Shown here: positions 1-5,294 of the stretch, one piece after another | Layout: every line of letters starts with the position of its first letter | How positions within the stretch are numbered: the first letter of the stretch is position 1 | Source of the DNA: UBA1372 sp964496075 | GTDB lineage: Bacteria; Patescibacteriota; Microgenomatia; UBA12405 | NCBI GenBank assembly: GCA_964496075.1 | Contig: CAZBXB010000035.1 | Coordinates: 1 to 6,864, forward strand | Length of the DNA: 6,864 nucleotides | Direction of reading: 5' to 3' | Program-made: the position numbers and the translations under genes | Notes under the pieces: generated by a model | The model's input: the letters and a program-made list of their open reading frames with translations, nothing else | Database searches by the model: none | Told to the model about the DNA's origin: nothing

Positions 1-1
1 T

Positions 2-70
2 AAGATACCGGAGGCGGGAGAGGAATGCGAGTATTGTGAATATAGAAAAGAGATTAAGAAGTACGAGTAG
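2..70 (+). CDS. C-terminal tail of an upstream gene, possibly a PD-(D/E)XK (RecB-like) nuclease (partial)
   Basis: Reading from base 2 gives 22 sense codons followed by TAG at 68-70; the rest of the gene lies left of the window. The tail is strongly charged and contains C-E-Y-C-E-Y-R (codons at 26-46), preceded by I-P-E-A-G-E-E. From knowledge of the family, many PDDEXK_1/RecB-like nucleases end in a proline-containing segment followed by Cys-x2-Cys and an aromatic-basic stretch, where cysteines can help hold an iron-sulfur cluster. The catalytic residues would lie upstream and cannot be seen. The coding-like composition of this frame argues that the next gene starts after base 70. It could instead be the end of another zinc- or iron-binding protein; the frame is more certain than the family. 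Confidence 0.5.
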   Translation, partial: KIPEAGEECEYCEYRKEIKKYE

Positions 71-212
71 GTGCTACTATAGGTTAGTGATACAAAAAAT
101 ATTCAATTTCCTTTTAAATATTTTTATTAAAGCTAAAGGGTATCTTTATTTTCAGAATTTTAAAAAGAAACATATTAATTATGGGTTGGCTAAGGGTAGG
201 CTTCAAATTAAT

Positions 213-668
213 ATGGTTGAACACGATGATTATATGGTTGGTGTTAGAAAAAAGATCAATAAATTAGCAAAAAATAATAGCCGACAAGATTTTATAAAGC
301 TGGCTCTTACAGAGGCTTTGAAAGGATGTAACTTTATAATATTTTCTCCAGCCGATGATGAGGATAAATTTGTTCAGTTTTGGACGGGAGACGGTAAACT
401 TGCCTATGATTTTCGTGCCAATAAAACGAATAATCTTAAGGATTTTTACTATCCTGTTTTAGGATTGTTGGCTGAATTTGGTTTTGTTAATAAGAATAAT
501 GAAAATTACAAAGGCATAAATACCTATAAGATAGATAAAAATAAATACTATATTTCCATTGATGTCAGTTTTAGAAAAGATATTGAATCGGCTAGTAAAT
601 TTACGGAGCTATTATTTAAAAAAATTTATAAAATTGGAAATAGTAAACTGATAGCAAAAATTGAATAG
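213..668 (+). CDS. Unrecognised soluble protein, possibly TY-Chap (secretion-chaperone-like) fold
   Basis: This frame ends at TAG 666-668. It is open back through the left edge, but bases up to 70 read better as the end of the upstream gene, so I choose ATG 213, giving 151 aa. GTG 87 would add 42 basic and hydrophobic residues. A purine-rich AAGGGTAGG (192-200) sits 12 nt before ATG 213, a poor distance. The protein has a helix around residues 23-38, then F-V-Q-F-W and G-K-L-A-Y-D-F-R-A-N (53-70), an L-x2-L-x2-F-G-F segment (83-91), and a C-terminal helix rich in K/F/L (126-140). That order of strands and helices recalls TY-Chap domains, but no catalytic motif is visible and the resemblance is weak. 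There is no signal peptide from this start. The region is notably AT-rich (15 of 60 bases are G/C in 241-300), unlike genes to the right, which may mean transfer. Function unknown. Confidence 0.6.
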   Translation: MVEHDDYMVGVRKKINKLAKNNSRQDFIKLALTEALKGCNFIIFSPADDEDKFVQFWTGDGKLAYDFRANKTNNLKDFYYPVLGLLAEFGFVNKNNENYKGINTYKIDKNKYYISIDVSFRKDIESASKFTELLFKKIYKIGNSKLIAKIE

Positions 669-681
669 GCTAATAACAAAC

Positions 682-689
682 AAGGAGGA
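682..689 (+). promoter_or_regulatory. Strong Shine-Dalgarno (AAGGAGGA) out of frame with the gene it precedes
   Basis: AAGGAGGA is nearly a perfect anti-SD complement and the best ribosome site in the left part of the window. The only start codons just after it are TTG 690 and TTG 693, and both read six codons or fewer before TGA 708-710. The downstream protein lies one frame over. Removing one base from the A5 run at 699-703 would join the SD-driven start to that frame. Confidence 0.4.
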
Positions 690-717
690 TTGTTGGACAA
701 AAATAAGTGAAGATGAA

Positions 718-1038
718 ATGATTATACCTAGCTTTAGAGATGAACTACATAATGCCTTAAATATATTGAGCATACCTAAGCTTTATGAAATATTAGTTGT
801 GGGTGGGATATATGATAAAAAAATAAACTGGGATGTTGGGGTGGCGTCAGTATTAATAAAAGGTAAAAACGACAAGGAATTAGATGACTATATGGCAAGA
901 CTGGGTGTTGGTGTTAATCCAAGAGCAAAGCAATCGGCAATATATGAAGTTATAAAGATAATTGGCATAAATTTTGAAACAGGAGAAGAAAGAAGTGTGA
1001 CCGGAGTTACTATTCCGAATGGAAGTAATTTTGCGTGA
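718..1038 (+). CDS. Hypothetical small soluble protein (about 106 aa)
   Basis: I do not recognise this protein. From ATG 718 it is 106 aa ending at TGA 1036-1038. It has no membrane segment or signal peptide. It contains a hydrophobic strand-like stretch (Y-E-I-L-V-V-G-G, residues 23-30), a repeat of Val/Gly-rich strands (40-48), an acidic helix (51-61) and an L-G-V-G-V-N-P-R-A turn (62-70). The start is uncertain. The frame is open back to TTG 661, which would overlap the preceding gene by 8 nt and has no ribosome site. The only strong Shine-Dalgarno, AAGGAGGA at 682-689, points to TTG codons in a different frame. Base composition is AT-rich like its left neighbour, so the two are probably a pair acquired or evolving together. 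Function unknown. Confidence 0.5.
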   Translation: MIIPSFRDELHNALNILSIPKLYEILVVGGIYDKKINWDVGVASVLIKGKNDKELDDYMARLGVGVNPRAKQSAIYEVIKIIGINFETGEERSVTGVTIPNGSNFA

Positions 1039-1047
1039 GAAGAAAAA

Positions 1048-1107
1048 ATGAAACTTTTTAATAAACCCGAGGTGGTTGGCGGGGCAGTGGAGGCTGTGCT
1101 ATATTAA
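1048..1107 (+). CDS. Possible 19-aa small ORF upstream of the holin-like gene
   Basis: ATG 1048 follows a purine-rich GAGAAGAAAAA stretch and encodes 19 residues (M-K-L-F-N-K-P-E, then a hydrophobic Gly/Val/Ala tail ending L-Y) before TAA 1105-1107. The holin-like ATG lies 4 nt further on in the same frame. It also sits in the same frame as the preceding gene, whose TGA is at 1036-1038. It may be a translated leader, a remnant of a longer N-terminus of the holin-like protein, or chance. The -10 box of the next gene overlaps its last codons. I cannot tell whether the peptide is made. Confidence 0.2.
   Translation: MKLFNKPEVVGGAVEAVLY
1097..1105 (+). promoter_or_regulatory. Extended -10 promoter element (TGcTATATT) for the holin-like gene
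   Basis: TG-C-TATATT has the extended -10 form (TG at 1097-1098, hexamer at 1100-1105, five of six bases matching TATAAT). Only AAATT separates it from ATG 1111, so transcription would begin at or next to the start codon and give a leaderless mRNA. There is no Shine-Dalgarno at a usable distance, which agrees. Confidence 0.5.
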
Positions 1108-1110
1108 ATT

Positions 1111-1440
1111 ATGAGTCTTTTGATGGTTTTGGCGGGAATTGGAGGAGGAATTTTAAGAGGCGTATTTGGAATAGCCAAGAGTGCGGCCTTGAAAGAAGGT
1201 TTCAGGATGAATTGGCCATGGTTTGGGGTGACGGTTTTGGTGTCAGCTATAGTAGGTGTGATAGCGGCCAGTTTTTTTGGAGAAGATTTGAGATTAGCTC
1301 TATTGGCCGGATATGTGGGAGCGGATTTTATTGATGGATTGATTGATAAAAAACTTAAAGAAATGTTTGATCCGAAGAAGAAAGAGGCAGATAAAAAGAC
1401 GGGTAGTTTTGCAGATTTACTTAGACAGGGAAAAAAGTGA
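1111..1440 (+). CDS. Small holin-like membrane protein (109 aa)
   Basis: The protein has three hydrophobic segments: residues 2-22 (glycine-rich, with repeated G spacing), 36-57, and 60-78. A very basic soluble tail of about 30 residues follows (K-K-L-K-E, then K/D-rich). This size, the three membrane segments and the charged tail match the layout of small phage-type holins. The L-A-L-L-A-G-Y-V-G stretch in the third segment recalls LydA-like holins. Holins form membrane lesions that release an endolysin, but no endolysin or phage gene is visible here, so a host membrane protein of another role is equally possible. ATG 1111 is chosen because an extended -10 box ends 5 nt upstream. The last 24 nt overlap the end of the convergent minus-strand gene, and no terminator hairpin is visible between them. 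Confidence 0.6.
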   Translation: MSLLMVLAGIGGGILRGVFGIAKSAALKEGFRMNWPWFGVTVLVSAIVGVIAASFFGEDLRLALLAGYVGADFIDGLIDKKLKEMFDPKKKEADKKTGSFADLLRQGKK

Positions 1441-1824
1441 GATTTTGGTAAAGGGTTTTTTTTGAGCCAGAGGCTTGAGATTGTTTTGAAGTGTTTTTGA
1501 TAATTTCTTTTTGTCGTAGGCAGTGGCCAAGCTAACAATATCAAGATCTAAATATTTATCGTGGTCAGAAGAGGATTCGACCAGTTTTTCGAGCAGTTGG
1601 CGCTGAGGGCTGGATTTTTTGGGAAAAACGGTTTTGGTTTTTTGGATGACGTAAAGATAATGGGTGGCAGTTTTAAGACGGTGGAGCTTATTTTTTTTAG
1701 AAAAAACAAGAATTCGGCTTTCGAGGTCGGCAATTTTTTGATCAAGACTATCTTTTTGATTTTTGAACTTTAAGTAGTCTTGGACTAGGGATTGTTGAGT
1801 GGAAGTTGAAATTTTTTTGATCAT
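1417..1824 (-). CDS. Coiled-coil protein, possibly the detached C-terminal region of a PD-(D/E)XK nuclease
   Basis: The product is 135 aa, very rich in Lys, Ser, Leu and Gln. Residues about 10-48 form a probable coiled coil. A basic strand region follows (49-70), then F-P-K-K-S-S-P-Q-R-Q-L-L-E-K-L, a Y-L-D-L-D segment near 91-95, and a helix with repeated lysines. The order (coiled coil, strand pair, P-x-K then R-x2-L helix, then an 'L-D...L' turn) reminds me of the end of some RecB-like PD-(D/E)XK proteins. This comparison is from memory, and the catalytic D/E-x-K core is absent from the product, so it may be an orphan domain with a binding role. It lies 41 nt after the homocitrate-synthase-like gene on the same strand. 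It has its own -10 box 6 nt before ATG and no Shine-Dalgarno. The opposite strand has open frames here but no coherent protein. Confidence 0.6.
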   Translation of the reverse strand: MIKKISTSTQQSLVQDYLKFKNQKDSLDQKIADLESRILVFSKKNKLHRLKTATHYLYVIQKTKTVFPKKSSPQRQLLEKLVESSSDHDKYLDLDIVSLATAYDKKKLSKTLQNNLKPLAQKKPFTKISLFSLSK

Positions 1825-1830
1825 GATTAC

Positions 1831-1839
1831 ATTTTATCA
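1831..1839 (-). promoter_or_regulatory. Extended -10 promoter element (TGaTAAAAT) for the coiled-coil gene
   Basis: On the minus strand this reads TG-A-TAAAAT, an extended -10 element with five of six bases matching TATAAT. Six bases separate it from the ATG (1822-1824), so the predicted transcript starts at the A of the start codon. This gives the last gene of the minus-strand block its own promoter. Confidence 0.5.
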
Positions 1840-1865
1840 ACATATTGGCCTTGAGAGGGAAAGGC

Positions 1866-3041
1866 TTATTTAACTGAAGAATTTAATATTAACAAGTTAA
1901 GTTGATGTTGACTAAGTGGACCAGTAAGAGAGGCCTGTTGGCGGATGTGGGCGGCTAGTTTTTTGGCAATATCGTCAGGGAGTTGTTGTTTTAATTCCCT
2001 TTGGGCATAAAATTGGAGACCTTTGTAGCCGGTAACACAGTGACCAATGTTTAATTTGAGTTTAAATCCAAAATCTTGAGGAGTAATGGATTGATAGGAG
2101 TTATGGCCATTGATCATACCATCAACATGAGGACCGGCTGAGTGACTAAAGGCCCAAGGATTGAGAGGATCACGACGACAGAGAGGTACTCGAATTGTTT
2201 TTTCGATTAACCTGACTAAACGGGCATAATTATTGATTTTGTATCTTTTTTTAAGTTTATTTCTGTTGATCAGATAGAGAATAGAAAAAACATCTCCATA
2301 TGACAAAATACCGTTCCTTTCTCCAAACCCGGCGAGTGAAATGTCAAAAACTGCCTGACGGCCATTTTTGGCTAAAAGCTTTAAAATTTCGAAGAAATTA
2401 GCTGCTACTAAACCATGATCGTTGTGGAGATGGAATTGAATGGGGATATTTTTTGGTATAACTTGATAAATGGCTTTAGCGTATTTTTTAAGTCGATCCG
2501 GAAAACAAACACCGCTAGTTTCGGCGATGCCAATCCTGCTGACGCAGTTGATATTGGCAACATCTTGGTAGACTTGCCGTAAAAGATTCAGGGGTAGTGA
2601 TAAGGCATGCTCAACACTTACTCTAAGTTCGATATTTTTACTGATAATTGAAGGTGCAATGAGGGCTAAATCTTGTTTGGCTGTTTGGATAGAGGCTTTA
2701 ATATCTGCTTTTGAATCAGGGTTGATGGGGATATAGGTATTGATACAATTAGCACCGGCGTTGATGGCTGTTTGGATGTCTCTAAGATTACATCTGACAT
2801 GGGTGGCAATTTTGGTTGTTAAGTTTAAGTTTGAAATATCTTTAACTAGCTTTTCTAAGGCTGGAGAGGAAGCTGGATGGTTTAGTTCAATATAATCAAG
2901 ACCAATTAGATTTACTAGTTTGGCATGTTTTAATGAATCTTTAGGCGTTAAGTGAGCTCCTTCCGATTGTCTACCCTCTCTTTGGGTGGTATCGGAAAAG
3001 GAAACTTGATCAATTATATTTGTTAAATCTGTTGATAGCAT
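1866..3041 (-). CDS. Homocitrate synthase-like DRE-TIM family acyltransferase (391 aa)
   Basis: Members of this family (homocitrate, isopropylmalate, citramalate and Re-citrate synthases) condense acetyl-CoA with a 2-oxo acid in a metal-dependent TIM barrel. Visible motifs, in order: S-D-T-T-Q-R-E-G-R-Q (16-25) with metal-binding D17 and catalytic-type R21; Y-I-E-L-N-H-P (50-56); T-H-V-R-C (80-84), characteristic of lysine-type homocitrate synthases; H-L-H-N-D-H-G (204-210), the metal-binding HxH; G-F-G-E-R-N-G-I (238-245); and F-S-H-S-A-G-P-H (298-305). R-E rather than R-D after the first T favours the homocitrate synthase branch. There is no C-terminal LeuA allosteric domain, and the length fits a catalytic core plus subdomains. 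The substrate cannot be set from sequence. It lies 54 nt after purF on the same strand, with no lysine, leucine or TCA genes nearby. Start ATG at 3039-3041 has no Shine-Dalgarno; a weak AATAAT (3050-3055) lies 8 nt upstream. Confidence 0.88.
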   Translation of the reverse strand: MLSTDLTNIIDQVSFSDTTQREGRQSEGAHLTPKDSLKHAKLVNLIGLDYIELNHPASSPALEKLVKDISNLNLTTKIATHVRCNLRDIQTAINAGANCINTYIPINPDSKADIKASIQTAKQDLALIAPSIISKNIELRVSVEHALSLPLNLLRQVYQDVANINCVSRIGIAETSGVCFPDRLKKYAKAIYQVIPKNIPIQFHLHNDHGLVAANFFEILKLLAKNGRQAVFDISLAGFGERNGILSYGDVFSILYLINRNKLKKRYKINNYARLVRLIEKTIRVPLCRRDPLNPWAFSHSAGPHVDGMINGHNSYQSITPQDFGFKLKLNIGHCVTGYKGLQFYAQRELKQQLPDDIAKKLAAHIRQQASLTGPLSQHQLNLLILNSSVK

Positions 3042-3095
3042 GAATAGTTATTATTGACCATAAGAAGCAAAATGTCAAAAATATGGTATGTAGGG

Positions 3096-4490
3096 TTAAA
3101 TGTATTTGATGTTGAGTTTGTTTGGGCCGATGTCGATGGGATAATCGCCAGTAAAGCAGGAAGTACAAAGATTTTTTTGAGGAAGACCGATGGCCTTGAT
3201 CATACCTTTTAATGAAAGATAGGATAAACTATCGGCTTTAATAGACTTTTTGATAGTCGAAATAGAATGCTTGGAGGCGATAAGTTCAGATTGGTTAGTA
3301 ATATTGATGCCATAAAAATCGGGGTATTTGACCGGAGGCGAGCTGACCATAAAATGAACTTGTTTGGCACCGGCTTGACGAATTAGATCGACAATTTGCT
3401 GGCTGGTAGTACCTCTGACAATTGAATCATCGACTAAGATAACTCTTTTGCCTTTGAGAACAGATGATAAGGGATTTAGTTTTAATTTAACATCTTTTTG
3501 GCGCAAACTTTGAGCCGGTCTGATGAAAGTACGATGGATATAGCGATTTTTAATCAGTCCAATGTCAAAAGGAATGCCTGATTGCCTGGAAAAACCAATG
3601 GCGGCAGGAATACCCGAATCGGGAACTGGAATAACCAGATCGGCCTTGATGTTGGGAAACTCTTTGGCTAGCTGGCGACCTAAATTTTGACGAACCTGAT
3701 TAACACTTCGACCTACCAAGTTACTATCCGGTCTGGCAAAATAGACAAATTCGAAAGCGTCGATAGTTTGGTGGCCTTTGGCCAATTGATGAAAGTGAGG
3801 GCCGTTTTTATCAATAACCAACATTTGGCCGGGCTTGATATCACAAATAAATTGGCCCGAAATGGTATCGATGGCACAAGTTTCTGAAGAGATGACGTAG
3901 CCAATACCGTTTATTTTGCCAAAAGATAAGGGACGGATACCGAAGCGGTCACGGAGAGCGACAATGGTATTTTTTGACATAAACAGACAAGAAAAGACAC
4001 CGTTAAATAAGGGAAAGGCTTTGGTGACGGAGTCAGCTAAACTGTGACCTTTGACAAAATAATAAGCAACAGCTTTGTACATTAACTCCGAGTCATTACT
4101 AAAACGGGTACTAATGCCTTTGGTGACTAAAAATTTTTTTAGTTTGTCGACAGAAGGAAGATTGCCGTTATGGACAAAAGCTAAGGATCGATCTTGGGAA
4201 GTAGTCGGTTGGGCATGAGCTAGTTTGGAAGAGCCAAAGGTGGAGTAGCGATTGTGGCCAATGGCGATGTTTCCGGGAAGAGATTTTAAAATTTTCTCGT
4301 TATAGACATGAGCGACTAGACCCATACCTTTGTGGAGATGAATACGGCCATTTTTGGTACTAGCAATGCCGGAACTTTCCTGACCACGATGTTGGAGTGC
4401 CCAAAGACCGGTGTGAACGAAACGGGATGCTTCTAAGCTTTTTTTAGTTCCATATATACCAAAAACAGCACATTTCTCAAAAAGAGACAT
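3096..4490 (-). CDS. purF: Amidophosphoribosyltransferase (464 aa)
   Basis: This enzyme catalyses the first committed step of purine synthesis in the cytoplasm: PRPP plus glutamine gives 5-phosphoribosylamine, glutamate and pyrophosphate. The N-terminal Ntn glutaminase domain (about 7-230) has a short propeptide M-S-L-F-E-K followed by nucleophile C7, G-H-N-R-Y-S-T (78-84), H-N-G-N (107-110) and D133. The phosphoribosyltransferase domain has Y-F-A-R-P-D-S (250-256), the flexible-loop motif N-R-Y-I-H-R-T-F (315-322) and the PRPP site V-I-L-V-D-D-S-I-V-R-G-T-T-S (350-363). Length is normal. C442 and C445 (C-T-S-C-F-T-G-D-Y) match two of the four cluster cysteines of Bacillus-type enzymes, but the other two positions are D244 and D391. 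The propeptide suggests self-processing to expose C7. The gene follows the Nudix gene by 71 nt. No other purine gene is in the window. Confidence 0.97.
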   Translation of the reverse strand: MSLFEKCAVFGIYGTKKSLEASRFVHTGLWALQHRGQESSGIASTKNGRIHLHKGMGLVAHVYNEKILKSLPGNIAIGHNRYSTFGSSKLAHAQPTTSQDRSLAFVHNGNLPSVDKLKKFLVTKGISTRFSNDSELMYKAVAYYFVKGHSLADSVTKAFPLFNGVFSCLFMSKNTIVALRDRFGIRPLSFGKINGIGYVISSETCAIDTISGQFICDIKPGQMLVIDKNGPHFHQLAKGHQTIDAFEFVYFARPDSNLVGRSVNQVRQNLGRQLAKEFPNIKADLVIPVPDSGIPAAIGFSRQSGIPFDIGLIKNRYIHRTFIRPAQSLRQKDVKLKLNPLSSVLKGKRVILVDDSIVRGTTSQQIVDLIRQAGAKQVHFMVSSPPVKYPDFYGINITNQSELIASKHSISTIKKSIKADSLSYLSLKGMIKAIGLPQKNLCTSCFTGDYPIDIGPNKLNIKYI

Positions 4491-4495
4491 GGAAC

Positions 4496-4501
4496 AGTTT
4501 A
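4496..4501 (-). promoter_or_regulatory. Possible weak -10 element (TAAACT) for purF
   Basis: On the minus strand TAAACT matches four of six -10 bases and ends 5 nt before the purF ATG, the same spacing as the stronger boxes in this window. There is no TG extension or clear -35. The flanking gap also holds a 6-bp inverted repeat, AACTCA (4501-4506) with TGAGTT (4535-4540), too widely spaced and lacking a T-run to call a terminator. Confidence 0.25.
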
Positions 4502-4561
4502 ACTCACAAGAGAAGTGATTTGGGGTGAGAGTTTTGAGTTGAGTCGCCGGTGAAAAGTTGA

Positions 4562-5008
4562 TTAAGAATCGGATTTTAAAAGCTTTCGGCAGTATTTTTT
4601 TAAGAAGGTTTTTTGTTCAGGAATAATGTTGTTGGGAATCTTTTTAAAAAAATCAAAACTTTTTCCTTGATGGCTACCCTTTATTTCTCCCTTAACAATT
4701 TTGGTTAAATAGACATTGCAAATAGTGTGGCGACCGCCGTCATTGAAGTATTCATTGACACCCAAGAGTTCGATAATATTTACCTTAACCCCAAGCTCTT
4801 CTTGCGATACTCGGTTGATAGCATGGGCAATTGGTTCTTTAAACAAAACCGTGCCTCCGGGAATGTGCCACATGCCTTTAAATGGTTCTATGGATCTTTT
4901 GGTTAAAACAATTCCGTCTTTGGTTTTAACTATAACGTCGACAGCGGCTCGAGGAACTTTGTGATAAATAGACATAAAATCTTTGAAAGCGAGTCTTTTG
5001 TATTTCAT
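4562..5008 (-). CDS. Nudix hydrolase, GDP-mannose hydrolase-like subgroup (148 aa)
   Basis: Nudix enzymes hydrolyse nucleoside diphosphates linked to another group, using Mg2+ held by the Nudix box. Here the box begins at G52 and follows G-x5-E-x7-R (E58, R66), then V-S-Q-E-E-L-G-V, so the metal-binding pair E70-E71 is present but the Glu normally after the Arg is V67. W-H-I-P-G-G (47-52) precedes the box. The N-terminal pattern (P-R-A-A-V-D-V-I-V, then L-T-K-R with G-M-W) resembles GDP-mannose mannosyl hydrolases, whose box is also altered. The substrate is not certain. Start ATG at 5006-5008 is preferred to an upstream frame extension because a perfect TATAAT ends 6 nt before it and the product then begins M-K-Y-K-R as family members do. 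It would be first in a minus-strand block with purF. Confidence 0.88.
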   Translation of the reverse strand: MKYKRLAFKDFMSIYHKVPRAAVDVIVKTKDGIVLTKRSIEPFKGMWHIPGGTVLFKEPIAHAINRVSQEELGVKVNIIELLGVNEYFNDGGRHTICNVYLTKIVKGEIKGSHQGKSFDFFKKIPNNIIPEQKTFLKKYCRKLLKSDS

Positions 5009-5014
5009 ATAAAG

Positions 5015-5020
5015 ATTATA
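5015..5020 (-). promoter_or_regulatory. -10 promoter element (TATAAT) for the Nudix gene
   Basis: The minus strand has a perfect TATAAT, with six bases to the ATG at 5008, predicting a leaderless mRNA. With a 17-nt spacer the -35 would fall at 5038-5043, on top of the divergent promoter's -10 box. No good -35 sequence is seen. Confidence 0.55.
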
Positions 5021-5039
5021 AATAGTTTTTTGAGAAAGG

Positions 5040-5045
5040 TATAAT
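5040..5045 (+). promoter_or_regulatory. -10 promoter element (TATAAT) for the YibE/F gene
   Basis: A perfect TATAAT is followed by six bases and then GTG 5052, so transcription would begin at or next to the start codon. This supports the GTG over ATG 5061. The expected -35 position (about 5017-5022) overlaps the opposite promoter's -10 box. Confidence 0.55.
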
Positions 5046-5051
5046 TGGGCT

Positions 5052-5294
5052 GTGACTGAAATGAAGATTAAGAGCATCGGAAGAGTAAAATGGATATGGC
5101 TAATTTTGATTGTACTGATATTTGGATGGTTTAGTGGCGGGCAAGTTTTTGGTCAAGAAATGACTGAAAAAATAACAGAGGAGACTCTGGAAACCAGAGT
5201 AACGGAAGTTGTCAAAGAAGAAGAAAAGTCGGATGAATACGGAAGTTATGTATATCAAAATTTAGAGCTTTTGGTTACTAAAGGATCTTTGTAA
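5052..5294 (+). CDS. YibE/F family protein, N-terminal fragment (80 aa)
   Basis: From GTG 5052 (chosen by the TATAAT box ending 6 nt upstream) the product has a basic start and a hydrophobic membrane or signal segment at about residues 13-34. A Glu/Thr/Lys-rich extracytoplasmic linker follows, ending in Y-Q-N-L-E-L-L-V-T-K-G-S-L. In YibE/F proteins this 'yq-lev-vtkG' strand is part of the extracytoplasmic domain before the permease part, and is normally followed by K-G-x-x-I-x-V-E-N. Here TAA 5292-5294 stops it, yet the same frame goes on to encode G-V-S-I-Y-V-E-N. So this is the front of one family gene cut by a nonsense codon. A separate role for the short product is possible but not indicated. 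Confidence 0.7.
   Translation: MTEMKIKSIGRVKWIWLILIVLIFGWFSGGQVFGQEMTEKITEETLETRVTEVVKEEEKSDEYGSYVYQNLELLVTKGSL

Noticed and set aside
36..212. GTG 36 start giving a 210-aa protein ending at 668
   Set aside because: The frame from base 2 to 70 reads as a better protein end, and the extra residues are low-complexity basic and hydrophobic sequence from AT-rich DNA. ATG 213 starts just before the recognisable domain.
1453..1462. T-run after the holin-like stop as a Rho-independent terminator
   Set aside because: No GC-rich hairpin precedes it; the T-run is the Lys/Phe coding composition of the minus-strand gene.
1104..1773. Minus-strand frame 1104-1544, minus-strand frame 1548-1745 and plus-strand frame 1561-1773
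   Set aside because: These are shadows of the holin-like and coiled-coil genes: no promoter box or ribosome site, and low-complexity proteins without a domain.
3057..3087. Inverted repeat ACCATA / TATGGT as a terminator between purF and the next gene
   Set aside because: Six AT-rich pairs with a 19-nt loop and no following T-run; too weak to call.
5009..5077. Upstream start (5077) for the Nudix protein adding 23 residues
   Set aside because: The extension would run through the TATAAT box and overlap the divergent YibE/F gene start. The ATG at 5008 gives the normal family N-terminus.
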